A stretch of 37,824 bases of DNA from an uncultured Uliginosibacterium sp. (lineage in GTDB: Bacteria; Pseudomonadota; Gammaproteobacteria; Burkholderiales; Rhodocyclaceae). Of this stretch, positions 24,575 through 32,750 are shown in pieces; the first letter of the stretch is position 1, and every line of letters starts with the position of its first letter. The notes under the pieces were generated by a model. It searched no databases, was not told the origin of the DNA, and was given only the letters and a program-made list of their open reading frames with translations. Position numbers and translations under genes: made by a program. The stretch is from contig CAMFLH010000013.1 in assembly GCA_945957295.1 (NCBI GenBank), positions 1-37,824 of the forward strand. Direction: 5' to 3'.

Positions 24575-24602
24575 GAATTCAGCGCAGGAGGTCTCAACCG
24601 AC

Positions 24603-25184
24603 ATGAGTGAATACCTGATCCTGCTGGTCAGTACCGCGCTGGTGAACAACGTGGTGCTGGTGAAATTCCTCGGCCTGTGCCCCTTCATGGGTGTTTCGAA
24701 GAAGCTCGATAGCTCGTTCGGCATGGGGCTCGCGACCACCTTCGTGATCACGCTCGCATCCGGCGCGTGCTGGGCGCTTGAGCACTACTTGCTCGCGCCG
24801 CTGGGGCTGAACTATCTGCGCATCCTCACCTTCATCCTCGTCATCGCAGCCGCTGTGCAGTTCATCGAGATGGTGGTGCGCAAAGTGACCCCGGAGCTCT
24901 ACCGCACGCTGGGCATCTACCTGCCGCTGATCACCACCAACTGCGCAGTGCTAGGCATTCCGCTGCTCAACGTGCAGCAGGCCAACAATTTCGCGATGAG
25001 CGTGATGGTGGGTTTCGGCGCATCCGTCGGTTTCACGCTGGTGCTGACGATGTTTGCCGGCCTGCGCGAACGCCTGTCGCTCGCCAAGGTGCCGCAGACC
25101 TTCGAGGGCGCGCCGGTCAGCTTCGTGCTGGCTTCGCTGCTGGCGCTTGCGTTCATGGGGTTTTCCGGAATGAAGCTCGGTTGA
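24603..25184 (+). CDS. rnfA: RnfA, membrane subunit of the Rnf electron-transport complex
   Basis: A 193-residue integral membrane protein with six predicted helices, homologous to RnfE and Nqr[25 protein letters not shown] at the start and [19 protein letters not shown] in the middle each carry a conserved Cys (CPF and NCAV), which in the Rnf/Nqr family ligate a membrane-embedded Fe-S cluster. The complex uses ion-motive force to push electrons from NADH to ferredoxin or flavodoxin for nitrogenase. The ATG at 24603 has a perfect AGGAGG 11 bases upstream; the ORF-track extension to 24411 is non-coding. First gene of rnfABCDGEH, downstream of a sigma-54 promoter. Confidence 0.96.
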   Translation: MSEYLILLVSTALVNNVVLVKFLGLCPFMGVSKKLDSSFGMGLATTFVITLASGACWALEHYLLAPLGLNYLRILTFILVIAAAVQFIEMVVRKVTPELYRTLGIYLPLITTNCAVLGIPLLNVQQANNFAMSVMVGFGASVGFTLVLTMFAGLRERLSLAKVPQTFEGAPVSFVLASLLALAFMGFSGMKLG

Positions 25185-25199
25185 GTGGGGGAGATTGAA

Positions 25200-25730
25200 A
25201 TGATTGCGCCAATTGCCAGTGTGATGTTTCTCGGCCTCGTGCTGGGCCTGATCCTCGGTTACGCCGCCAAGGTCTTCCATGTCGAGGGCGACGCCCTGGT
25301 GGAAGAGCTGATCGAACTGATGCCTGGCACCAACTGCGGGCAGTGCAGCTTCCCGGGCTGTTCCGGCGCCGCCAATGCGATTGCGCGTGGCGAGGCGAGT
25401 GTCGATTGTTGCCCCGGCGGTGGCCGCGCGCTGGCCGAGGCGATCGCCGCAAAGATGGGCGTGAGCCTGGGTGCGGGCGGCAAGGCCGACAGCGGACCGA
25501 AGCTCGCGCAGGTGGCCGAACACTTGTGCATCGGCTGCGCACGGTGCTTCAAGGTGTGCCCGACCGATGCGGTGATCGGCGCAGCCAAGCAGATCCACGG
25601 GGTGCTGCACGGCGCCTGTACCGGCTGCGGCAGTTGCGAGAAGGAGTGCCCGACCGGCGCGATCGGCCTGGAACCGGTTCCGCTGACGCTGCGCGACTGG
25701 AACTGGACAAAACCGGCTCTGGCCGGCTGA
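25200..25730 (+). CDS. rnfB: RnfB, Fe-S subunit of the Rnf complex
   Basis: A 176-residue protein with one N-terminal membrane helix (MFLGLVLGLILGYAAKVF). A cytoplasmic part holds the RnfB cluster motif (NCGQCSFPGCSGAA plus a downstream Cys, DCCPGG) and two [4Fe-4S] ferredoxin motifs, CIGCARCFKVCP and CTGCGSCEKECP. It passes electrons between the membrane part and soluble ferredoxin. I chose the ATG at 25200, which has GGGGGAG in front of it. The ORF-track GTG at 25185 directly follows the rnfA stop and would destroy that ribosome site. Confidence 0.96.
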   Translation: MIAPIASVMFLGLVLGLILGYAAKVFHVEGDALVEELIELMPGTNCGQCSFPGCSGAANAIARGEASVDCCPGGGRALAEAIAAKMGVSLGAGGKADSGPKLAQVAEHLCIGCARCFKVCPTDAVIGAAKQIHGVLHGACTGCGSCEKECPTGAIGLEPVPLTLRDWNWTKPALAG

Positions 25731-25741
25731 GGAGCAGTGAC

Positions 25742-27244
25742 ATGGGATTGCGAGAACTTCTGAATGGCGTGCGCTGGGGCGTGCATCCGCACGACGACCA
25801 CAAGCGCCCTGCGGCCGATGTACCCCTACGGGTGATGCCGCTGCCAGAAAGGCTGTGCGTACCGTTGCTACAGCACGTTGGCGCGCCGGCACTGCCGGTG
25901 GTGGCGGTGGGTGAGCGTGTGCTGCGCGGCCAGCTGATCGCCGCCGCGCAGGGCAGTGTCTCAGCGCCGGTGCATGCGCCGAGCTCTGGCGTGATCAGCG
26001 CGATCGGCGAAGTCACGGCGCCGCATCCATCCGGCCTGCCGTTTGCGGCGATCACGATCGCGTTGGATGGCAAGGACGAGGCGGGCGACGCCCTCGCGCC
26101 GCATGCGGATCCGTTCAGCCTTTCGCCGGCCGAGGTGTCGCAACGCATCGCCGATGCCGGCATCGTCGGTCTTGGCGGTGCAACCTTCCCCTCCGCGCCG
26201 AAGGCGCAGTTGGGCCTCAAGCTGGCCGTACATACGCTGATCATCAACGGCGGTGAGTGCGAGCCCTATCTGTCGAGCGACGACAGCCTGATGCGGGTGC
26301 GCGCCGACGAGGTGATCGACGGCGTGCGCATCCTGATGCATGCGACCGGCGCGACCAAGGCGCTGGTCGGTATTGAAGACAACAAGCCCGAGGCCACCGC
26401 CGCGATGCGCCGGGCAGCAGAGGGCTTTGCGGCGATCGAGATCCGCCCGGTGCCCGCGCGCTACCCGATGGGGTCGGACCGCCAGTTGGTGCAAGTGCTG
26501 ACCGGCAAGGAAGTGCCTTCCGGCGCGCGTACGGCGAGCATCGGCGTGCTGGTCAACAACGTCAGTACCTGTGCGGCCATCCACCGTGCCGTACGCGCCG
26601 GCGAGCCGCTCTACCGCCGCATCGTCACGGTCAACGGTGGTGCCGTGGCGCAGCCGGGCAATGTGCTGGCGCCGATCGGCGTGCTGATCGAAGACCTGTT
26701 GGCCTTTGTTGGGCTTAAAGAAGCGCCGGCGCGCCTGGTGATGGGCGGCCCGATGATGGGCATTGCGCTGCCCCACGCACAGGTGCCAACGGTGAAGGGC
26801 TGTGGCGGCATCCTCGCGCTGACCGCCAACGAGATCACCGATGTCGCACCCTCTGCCTGTATCCGCTGCGGTTCGTGTGTGAAGGCTTGCCCGATGGGCC
26901 TGTTGCCACTGGAACTGTCCGCACACATTCAGGCTGGCGAGTACGACAAGGCGGAGGCCAAGGGCCTCGACGATTGTCTTGCCTGTGGTTGCTGCGCCTA
27001 CGTGTGCCCCTCGCATGTGCCGCTGGTGCAGAGCTTCTATCACGCCAAGGGCGAGGTCTGGAAACGCGCGCAGCAGAAGAAGCGCACCGAGTTCACGAAG
27101 GGCTTGGCGCAGGCGCGCACGGCACGGCTTGAACGCGAGGCGCGCGAACGAGCTGAAGCCGCTGCGCGGCGCAAGGCCGAGCGCGCAGCACAGCAGGCTG
27201 CGGCTGCAGCATCCGCCAACACAGCAGGAGGGGCCAGCGCATGA
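25742..27244 (+). CDS. rnfC: RnfC, NADH/FMN-binding Fe-S subunit of the Rnf complex
   Basis: A 500-residue peripheral subunit that takes electrons from NADH. It has a Rossmann-like NADH/FMN region: GIVGLGGATFPSAPKAQLG binds FMN phosphate, and LIINGGECEPYLSSDD is the family hallmark. A SLBB-like segment follows, then two [4Fe-4S] motifs, CIRCGSCVKACP and CLACGCCAYVCP, and a charged, Ala/Arg-rich C-terminal helix (REARERAEAAARRKAERAAQ). The ORF track begins at 25343 because the frame is open through rnfB in another phase. The ATG at 25742, with GAGGAGC just before it, gives the typical N-terminus. The stop overlaps the rnfD start. Confidence 0.96.
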   Translation: MGLRELLNGVRWGVHPHDDHKRPAADVPLRVMPLPERLCVPLLQHVGAPALPVVAVGERVLRGQLIAAAQGSVSAPVHAPSSGVISAIGEVTAPHPSGLPFAAITIALDGKDEAGDALAPHADPFSLSPAEVSQRIADAGIVGLGGATFPSAPKAQLGLKLAVHTLIINGGECEPYLSSDDSLMRVRADEVIDGVRILMHATGATKALVGIEDNKPEATAAMRRAAEGFAAIEIRPVPARYPMGSDRQLVQVLTGKEVPSGARTASIGVLVNNVSTCAAIHRAVRAGEPLYRRIVTVNGGAVAQPGNVLAPIGVLIEDLLAFVGLKEAPARLVMGGPMMGIALPHAQVPTVKGCGGILALTANEITDVAPSACIRCGSCVKACPMGLLPLELSAHIQAGEYDKAEAKGLDDCLACGCCAYVCPSHVPLVQSFYHAKGEVWKRAQQKKRTEFTKGLAQARTARLEREARERAEAAARRKAERAAQQAAAAASANTAGGASA

Positions 27245-28314
27245 GCGCCCAAGGCATGATTCTTCAAACGGTGGCGTCGCCGCACGCAAGGGCGGGCGAA
27301 TCGGTCAGCGTGGTGATGCTCAAGGTCGTCGCGACCCTGGTGCCGGCGACCGTATATGGCTTCTGGCTGTTTGGCTCGCCGGCCTTCTGGCTGTGGCTGA
27401 TCACGATCGCCGCGGCGCTGGTCGGCGAGGCGGTGTGCCTGCGCTGGGCAGGCCGTGATCCGCTGCCCTTGCTCAAGGATGGCTCGGCCTTGCTGACCGG
27501 CTGGTTGCTCGCGCTCTCGCTGCCGCCGTGGGCGCCGTGGTGGATCGGCGTTGTCGGCGGGCTGTTCGCCACCACGCTGGGCAAGCAGGTCTTCGGCGGG
27601 TTGGGCAACAACCTGTTCAACCCCGCGATGATCGCGCGCATCGCACTGCTGGTCTCTTTCCCGGTGCAGATGACCTATTGGGTGGTGCCGGCGGGCGCCC
27701 CCGGTTTGTTCGACGGTCTCTTGATCACGCTGGGCCAGATGCCGGTGCCCGATGCGATGAGCAGCGCGACGCTGCTGGGCCATGCGAAGACCGACTTGGC
27801 GCGTGGTGTAGATCTGCTGCACACCGAGCTGCCCGGCCACGCTTTCAACTGGGTAGGCGCCCGCGTCGGCAGCCTTGGTGAAACCTCGACCTGGCTGATC
27901 GCAGCCGGTGGCGTTGCGCTGCTGGCGATGCGCATCATCACTTGGCATGTACCGGTCGCGATGCTGGCTGCGATCGCGATTCCCGCCGCGATCGGGCACG
28001 CCGCCGACCCGGCGCGCTACATCGACTGGACCACCCATCTGATGTCGGGCGGCGCGATGCTCGGCGCCTTCTTCATCGCCACGGACTACGTCACCTCGCC
28101 CAGCACCCGGGCCGGGCAGGTGGTGTTTGGCCTCGGCTGTGGCTTGCTGACCTGGGTGATCCGCACCTACGGCGGCTACCCGGAAGGCGTTGCGTTCGCG
28201 GTGCTGCTGATGAACGCGCTGACGCCGGCGATCGACCGCCTCATCAAGCCTCGGGTGTATGGACGCACCTTTGGCGGCAAGCCCGCGCCATTGCAGAAAG
28301 GGAAGTCGAAATGA
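27241..28314 (+). CDS. rnfD: RnfD, membrane flavoprotein subunit of the Rnf complex
   Basis: A 357-residue membrane protein with about nine helices, homologous to NqrB. The segment GLGNNLFNPAMIARIALLVSFP and the later HLMSGGAMLGAFFIATDYVTSPST carry the family signature. In the family, FMN is attached covalently to a Thr in an S/T-G-A-T-like motif; here the matching region is near DYVTSPSTRAGQ. Late helices include GCGLLTWVIRTYGGYPEGVAFAVLLMNALTP. It overlaps rnfC by four bases (ATGA) and rnfG by four bases, so the three are translationally coupled. It takes part in ion translocation linked to electron flow. Confidence 0.95.
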   Translation: MSAQGMILQTVASPHARAGESVSVVMLKVVATLVPATVYGFWLFGSPAFWLWLITIAAALVGEAVCLRWAGRDPLPLLKDGSALLTGWLLALSLPPWAPWWIGVVGGLFATTLGKQVFGGLGNNLFNPAMIARIALLVSFPVQMTYWVVPAGAPGLFDGLLITLGQMPVPDAMSSATLLGHAKTDLARGVDLLHTELPGHAFNWVGARVGSLGETSTWLIAAGGVALLAMRIITWHVPVAMLAAIAIPAAIGHAADPARYIDWTTHLMSGGAMLGAFFIATDYVTSPSTRAGQVVFGLGCGLLTWVIRTYGGYPEGVAFAVLLMNALTPAIDRLIKPRVYGRTFGGKPAPLQKGKSK

Positions 28315-28916
28315 ACGTTGCAGCACTGCGCGAAGGCATCAGTTACCAGGGCGTGCTGCTCGCCTTGTTCAGCACGCTCACCGCTGCGGCGCTGGTGGTG
28401 GCCAACGGCTTCACCGCGCCGGCGATCCATACCGCCGAGGAGCAGGATCTGGAGGCATCGCTGCGGCAGGTGCTGCCCGCGGGCTTCAACGACAACAACC
28501 TGCTGACCGACGTGGTGCGAGTGAAGGACAGCACGGGCCAGGATGTGGAGGTGCACAGGGCCAGCAAGGGCGGCACCCAGCAGGGGGCGGTGTTCAAGAC
28601 AAGTTCAGTGGGTTACGCCGGCCCGATCGTGGTCCTCGTCGGCATTTCGCGCGACGGCGCGGTGCAGGGCGTGCGCGTGTTGCGCCATGCCGAAACGCCG
28701 GGCCTGGGTGACAAGATCGAGGTCGCGAAGTCGGGTTGGGTGCATGCCTTCGAAGGCAAGGCGCTGAGCAACGCACGCTGGCTGGTGAAGAAGGACGGTG
28801 GTGACTTCGACCAGTTCGCCGGCGCCACGATCACACCGCGTGGCGTGGTCAAGGCGGTGAAGGAAGCGCTCGAATTCCATCAGGCCAACCACGCTGCGAT
28901 CTACGCCGCACACTGA
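28311..28916 (+). CDS. rnfG: RnfG, covalent-FMN subunit of the Rnf complex
   Basis: A 201-residue protein with one N-terminal membrane helix (GVLLALFSTLTAAALVVANGF) and a periplasmic FMN-binding domain. The attachment motif is FAGATITPRGVV near residue 174, where the second Thr of GATIT should carry FMN through a phosphoester bond. HAETPGLGDKIE is the other conserved block of RnfG/NqrC. The ATG at 28311 overlaps the rnfD stop. The ORF track starts earlier only because the frame stays open inside rnfD. Confidence 0.95.
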   Translation: MNVAALREGISYQGVLLALFSTLTAAALVVANGFTAPAIHTAEEQDLEASLRQVLPAGFNDNNLLTDVVRVKDSTGQDVEVHRASKGGTQQGAVFKTSSVGYAGPIVVLVGISRDGAVQGVRVLRHAETPGLGDKIEVAKSGWVHAFEGKALSNARWLVKKDGGDFDQFAGATITPRGVVKAVKEALEFHQANHAAIYAAH

Positions 28917-28928
28917 GACGAGGCCCTC

Positions 28929-29609
28929 ATGAAAACCAAAGACATCATCCGCAACGGGCTGTGGGATCAGAACGTGGTGCTCGCGCAGATCCTCGGCATG
29001 TGCCCGACGATGGCGCTCACATCCACTGCTACGAATGGGCTCGGCATGGGCCTCGCGACCACCGCGGTGCTGGTCGTCAGCAACATGGCCGTGTCGTCGG
29101 TGCGCGGTGTCGTGACCGAGCAGGTTCGCATCCCGGTGTTCATCGCGATCATCGCGACCATCGTGACCCTGGTCGACCTGGGCCTGAATGCGTGGATGCA
29201 CGACCTCTACAAGGTACTGGGCCTCTACATCGCACTGATCGTGGCCAACTGCGCGATCCTGGGCCGCGCCGAAGCGTTCGCGTGCAAGAACGGCGTGCTT
29301 GCGTCGGGGGCCGACGGGCTGTTCATGGGCCTGGGTTTCACCGCGGCGCTGACTTCGATCGGCGTGGTACGCGAGATCATCGGAAGCGGCACGCTGTTTT
29401 CGCAGGCGAGCCTGCTGCTGGGGCCGCACTTCGCCTTTCTTGAAACGCGGGTGCTGCCCGGCTATGGCGGCACGCTGATGATGATCCTGCCGCCGGGCGG
29501 CTTTCTCACGCTCGGGCTGCTGCTGGCGGTGCGGCGAAGGATAGAAATGCGGCGTGATGCCCGCCATTGCGGCGGTGTGGTCGCGCAAGCCAGTCACTGT
29601 GGAGCTTAA
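28929..29609 (+). CDS. rnfE: RnfE, membrane subunit of the Rnf complex
   Basis: A 226-residue integral membrane protein, paralogous to RnfA and homologous to NqrD. IIRNGLWDQNVVLAQILGMCPTMALTST at the start and YIALIVANCAILGRAEAFA in the middle carry the two conserved Cys that pair with those of RnfA around the membrane Fe-S site. Six helices are predicted. The C-terminal tail after the last helix (RRRIEMRRDARHCGGVVAQ) is charged and slightly longer than usual, with an additional pair of Cys. It follows rnfG after 12 bases and precedes rnfH by 11 bases. Confidence 0.95.
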   Translation: MKTKDIIRNGLWDQNVVLAQILGMCPTMALTSTATNGLGMGLATTAVLVVSNMAVSSVRGVVTEQVRIPVFIAIIATIVTLVDLGLNAWMHDLYKVLGLYIALIVANCAILGRAEAFACKNGVLASGADGLFMGLGFTAALTSIGVVREIIGSGTLFSQASLLLGPHFAFLETRVLPGYGGTLMMILPPGGFLTLGLLLAVRRRIEMRRDARHCGGVVAQASHCGA

Positions 29610-29620
29610 CGGGAGGCAAC

Positions 29621-29905
29621 ATGAAGATATCGATCGCCTACGCTGAGCCGGGTCGACAAGCCTGGCTCAACATCGAAGTCGAAGAGGGCACGCGAGTTCG
29701 CGACGCGATTGCCGAATCCGGCATCTACGCACAGTTTCCGCACATCGACCTCGCGAGCCAGCGGGTCGGCATCTTCGGCAAGGCGGTGAAGCTCGACGCA
29801 CCGCTGCGTGCGGGCGATAGGGTCGAGATCTATCGCCCGATCCAGTGCGATCCGATGTCGGTGCCGCGCCGCCCGGGGTTCGAACTGGATAGCGACGACG
29901 CCTGA
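29621..29905 (+). CDS. rnfH: RnfH, small ubiquitin-like protein of the Rnf operon
   Basis: A 94-residue protein of the RnfH family (beta-grasp fold): MKISIAYAEPGRQAWLNIEVEEG, then DAIAESGIYAQFPHIDL, then VGIFGKAVKLDAPLRAGDRVEIYRPI. It is encoded at the end of rnfABCDGEH in Rhodobacter capsulatus, where it is linked to Rnf function. In other bacteria it lies beside ratA in a separate context. Its molecular role is not settled. The start at 29621 has GGGAGG upstream. It is the last gene of the operon here. Confidence 0.93.
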   Translation: MKISIAYAEPGRQAWLNIEVEEGTRVRDAIAESGIYAQFPHIDLASQRVGIFGKAVKLDAPLRAGDRVEIYRPIQCDPMSVPRRPGFELDSDDA

Positions 29906-29909
29906 TCGC

Positions 29910-29971
29910 CTGCCGCATTTTTGCGGCAGCGGTTCACCTCCCGAAACAATTCGGCGGCGGTTTTTCGCCGC
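29910..29971 (+). terminator. Two hairpins after rnfH, possible terminators
   Basis: Two short inverted repeats follow the rnf operon: CTGCCGC-ATTTTT-GCGGCAG (29910-29929) and GCGGCG-GTTTTT-CGCCGC (29954-29971). Both have a GC stem of 6-7 base pairs and a T-rich loop. Neither has a T-run after the stem, so they are not classical intrinsic terminators. The second would leave about 46 bases before the beta-lactamase start. Confidence 0.4.
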
Positions 29972-30017
29972 ATGCCGAATAACATGCCCGGTCCAGGTTT
30001 ATTTGGATCGGGCAACA

Positions 30018-30929
30018 ATGGATAGAAGGGCTTTCATCTGGGCAAGCAGTCTCGCGCTTGCCGCGTTCGCGTCAGACGCCAGCGCGAAGAAAAAGTCACA
30101 TCAGAAAAAGCCGCATCATCGCAATCGCCACAGCCCGTTCGAGGACATCGAAGCCAAGATCGGCGGGCGGCTCGGCGTGTGCTGCATCGATGCGGAGAGT
30201 GGCCGCATCACTGGTTACCGCGAAGGTGAGCGTTTTCCAATGTGCAGCACGTTCAAGTGGCTTGCTGCTGCAGCTGTCCTTGGGCGTGTCGACGCCGGCC
30301 AGGAACAGCTGGATCGGCGCATCGTCATTGCGAAAAGCGATCTGCTCGAATGGGCGCCGGTGACGAAACAGCACGTCGGTGGTGAAGGCATGAGCCTGGG
30401 CGAGCTGTGCGAAGCCGCGATCACCGAGAGCGATAACACTGCAGCCAACCTGATCCTGCGCGAGATCGGCGGCATTCCGCAGTGGAACGCCTATGTCCGG
30501 GGTATCGGCGACACGCTGACCCGGCTCGATCGCGGCGAGCCCGAACTCAACGAAGCGCTGCCGGACGACGTGCGCGATACGACAACCCCGGCAGCAATGG
30601 CGGTCGATCTGCGTCGGTTGCTGGTTGAAGACAAGTTGAGCGAGGCTTCACGCGCGCAGCTCATGCAATGGATGCTCGCCACCAAAACCAGCGACCATCG
30701 CCTGCGTGCCGGCCTTAAAGCGGGCTGGAAGCTGGCCGACAAAACCGGCACTGGCAATGCCTCCACCGGTACCGCCAACGACGTAGGTGTCTACTGGACG
30801 CCAGAGGGCAAACCAATCGTCGTGACCGTGTATCTCACCCAAGCCAAGGTCGACCGCAGCAAGCAGGAAGCCGTGATCGCCGAGGTTGGCCGCTGGGCAC
30901 GCGAACCCGGAACGACACCGACGGTGTAA
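30018..30929 (+). CDS. Class A beta-lactamase with Tat-like signal
   Basis: A 303-residue serine beta-lactamase. All class A active-site motifs are present: CSTFK (Ser70, Lys73), ESDN (Ser130-Asp-Asn132), EPELNEALP (Glu166, Asn170) and DKTGTG (Lys234-Thr-Gly). Cys sits at position 69, but position 238 is Gly by motif alignment, so the 69-238 disulfide of KPC-type carbapenemases is not expected. The N-terminus MDRRAFIWASSLALAAFASDA has Arg-Arg before a mild hydrophobic core, as in Tat signals. A Lys/His/Arg-rich linker (KKKSHQKKPHHRNRH) follows. The ATG at 30018 is chosen because it begins at this signal; the ORF-track start lies inside rnfH. No AmpR-type regulator is adjacent. The hydrolysis spectrum cannot be read from the sequence. 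Confidence 0.93.
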   Translation: MDRRAFIWASSLALAAFASDASAKKKSHQKKPHHRNRHSPFEDIEAKIGGRLGVCCIDAESGRITGYREGERFPMCSTFKWLAAAAVLGRVDAGQEQLDRRIVIAKSDLLEWAPVTKQHVGGEGMSLGELCEAAITESDNTAANLILREIGGIPQWNAYVRGIGDTLTRLDRGEPELNEALPDDVRDTTTPAAMAVDLRRLLVEDKLSEASRAQLMQWMLATKTSDHRLRAGLKAGWKLADKTGTGNASTGTANDVGVYWTPEGKPIVVTVYLTQAKVDRSKQEAVIAEVGRWAREPGTTPTV

Positions 30930-31960
30930 GCGGCTCGGTTCGCGAGTCGTTTCAACACAGTCGAGGCCGCGGTGTGGAGTTGCTGACTCGTGCTGTGAAT
31001 CAGATGCAGGTCGCGTGCTCCGTCGGCACTGACCGACCAGCTTCCATCGGTGTTGCGGGTGCCGTGGTTCAGGTGGGCGTCCGCGTCGATGCTACTGATG
31101 CGAAAGCTGAGAGTTTCGCTGTTGCCGTGGTCGCTCAGTTGCCCGTCGAGCTTGATCGGGGTGTCGAATGCAATCAGATGCGCGGGCGCCGAGGCCAGAT
31201 AGAACGAAGAGCGCAGTGCTGCGCCGGTTGCGCTGTGTGCGGTCGATGGGACGGCTTGCAGCGCAATGTCGGTGAAGGGTACGTCGCTTAGGGTGTCCAC
31301 GCGGCTATTTAGCGATGGATCCGGGTTCGGGAGTACATCGGCTTCTGCCACCTTGTTGCCGTGCGCGTTGTGGGCGGCCCAATGCTTGCGATCGTCGTCG
31401 TCGCCCTGTTGCGGATCATCGGCGGCCTTGAAACTGCCGCCAAGCTTCAGGTCCGCGCTTCGGCTCACACCGTGAGTTTGACCAGTAGCGTTTCCCCCGG
31501 TTCGATTCGCAGACTGCGCTGAGCTGCACCCTCCGGCCCGCGGTACAGCGTGCCGTCGCCGACGCCGAAACCGAGCGGGGTCGGAATGACCTGTGCGTGG
31601 TCGCCCGGCAGGGAGAGATCGAGCTTGCCACCCGTCTCCACGTTGGCCGCGTCGAGGGCGCTCAGGCTGAAGCGCTCGAGCGTTGCCAGATGCCCGTCAG
31701 TTACCGTCGCGGTCGCCTCGGCGGGCGTGAATTGCGTTGTGGCCTGCACGGCGCTCAAAGCGGGCGGTTCCACCGTGGCATGGATCGCATCTGGATCTGG
31801 TGTGTGGTGCCGTCGGCGGCGCTGACGTTGAACGCATCAGTCAATGCGGGGGAATTACCGTCGAGTTGCTGGATGGCCGCTTGTTGCTCGTAGCGGTTAG
31901 CGCGGGCGTTGGCTCACGGGCGGTTCGTCGGCCAGTACGGCCGTTGATGCTGATGGATCA
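30930..31960 (-). pseudogene. Remnant of a VCBS/cadherin-like repeat surface protein
   Basis: Three minus-strand pieces in three different frames read like parts of a large repetitive secreted or surface protein. From upstream to downstream they are LDGNSPALTDAFNVSAADGT (VCBS repeat end, about 31900-31800), the 102-residue ORF ending at 31465 (SLPGDHAQVIPTPLGFGV), and the start of the 225-residue ORF from 31468 (KLDGQLSDHGNSETLSFRIS, then DGSWSVSADG). Between the first two, the frame shifts by one base near 31790. Between the second and third, TGA and GTG overlap. The last ORF runs into the antisense of the beta-lactamase gene, so its original end is lost. No start region, signal or secretion domain remains. 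An alternative is two small intact coupled genes, which I think less likely. Confidence 0.6.
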
Positions 31961-32084
31961 AGAGGCCGGTTCAGTGCTGAACTCCGACATCTGCCCTTGG
32001 TTCTCTGTCAGCAGAATTTCGGATGGCCGAACGGCTCAGGCGCAGTAGGAATTCTGCGAGCAGCTCAATGAGACAATCCGCACT

Positions 32085-32750
32085 ATGGCCTCTACTCCCT
32101 ACCGTCCGCCTGAGCACCACGGGTTGTCGGTGCTTTACCTTTCAGATCAGCTGATCGTCGTCGATAAACCCGGTGGCTTGCTGAGCGTGCCGGGGCGCCA
32201 ACCGGGCAAGGAAGATTGCCTGTCGCGTCGGGTACAGGCCGAGTTTCCCGACGCGATGATCGTTCATCGCCTGGACATGGGCACCTCGGGCATCGTCGTC
32301 ATGGCGCGTGGAGCCAAGGCGCTGCGGGAACTCAGTCGCCAGTTTCAAGAGCGCAGGGTGCGGAAGAACTATCAAGCCTTGGTCGATGGGCGCTGGAGCG
32401 TTGCCGCCGCCGGTGAGATCGGGTTGCCGATTGGCGTGGATCAGGCGAACCCTCCCAAGCAGAAAGTCGATCACGCCACGGGCCGGCCGTGCCTGACGCG
32501 CTATTGCGTACTTGATAGCGACGCTGTGCAAGGGGTTTCGCGCATCGCGCTAGAGCCGATCACCGGGCGTTTGCACCAGCTGCGGGTGCACATGGAAGCG
32601 ATGGGGCATCCCATCATTGGCGACGACTTCTACGGCACTCCGGCATCCTGCGCCAAGGCTGAGCGCCTGATGTTGCACGCCTGCCAGATCGAATTCGAAC
32701 ATCCCGCGACTGGGGCACTGCTGCGTATTGAATGCCCACCGCCTTTCTGA
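32085..32750 (+). CDS. rluA: RluA-family pseudouridine synthase
   Basis: A 221-residue RNA pseudouridine synthase. The catalytic motif HRLDMGTSG contains the nucleophilic Asp. LSVLYLSDQLIVVDKPGGLLSVPGR is the normal N-terminus, and GRLHQLRVHMEAMGHPIIGDDFYG is the conserved third motif. The size and lack of an S4 domain match RluA, which modifies 23S rRNA U746 and tRNA U32, better than RluC/RluD. A different RluA subfamily member cannot be excluded. The gene stands alone, flanked by the pseudogene region and a gene-poor stretch. Confidence 0.9.
   Translation: MASTPYRPPEHHGLSVLYLSDQLIVVDKPGGLLSVPGRQPGKEDCLSRRVQAEFPDAMIVHRLDMGTSGIVVMARGAKALRELSRQFQERRVRKNYQALVDGRWSVAAAGEIGLPIGVDQANPPKQKVDHATGRPCLTRYCVLDSDAVQGVSRIALEPITGRLHQLRVHMEAMGHPIIGDDFYGTPASCAKAERLMLHACQIEFEHPATGALLRIECPPPF

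Noticed and set aside
25343-27244. Long 633-residue version of rnfC
   Set aside because: The first 130 residues or so overlap rnfB in another frame and have no RnfC character. The ATG at 25742 has a ribosome site and the normal N-terminus.
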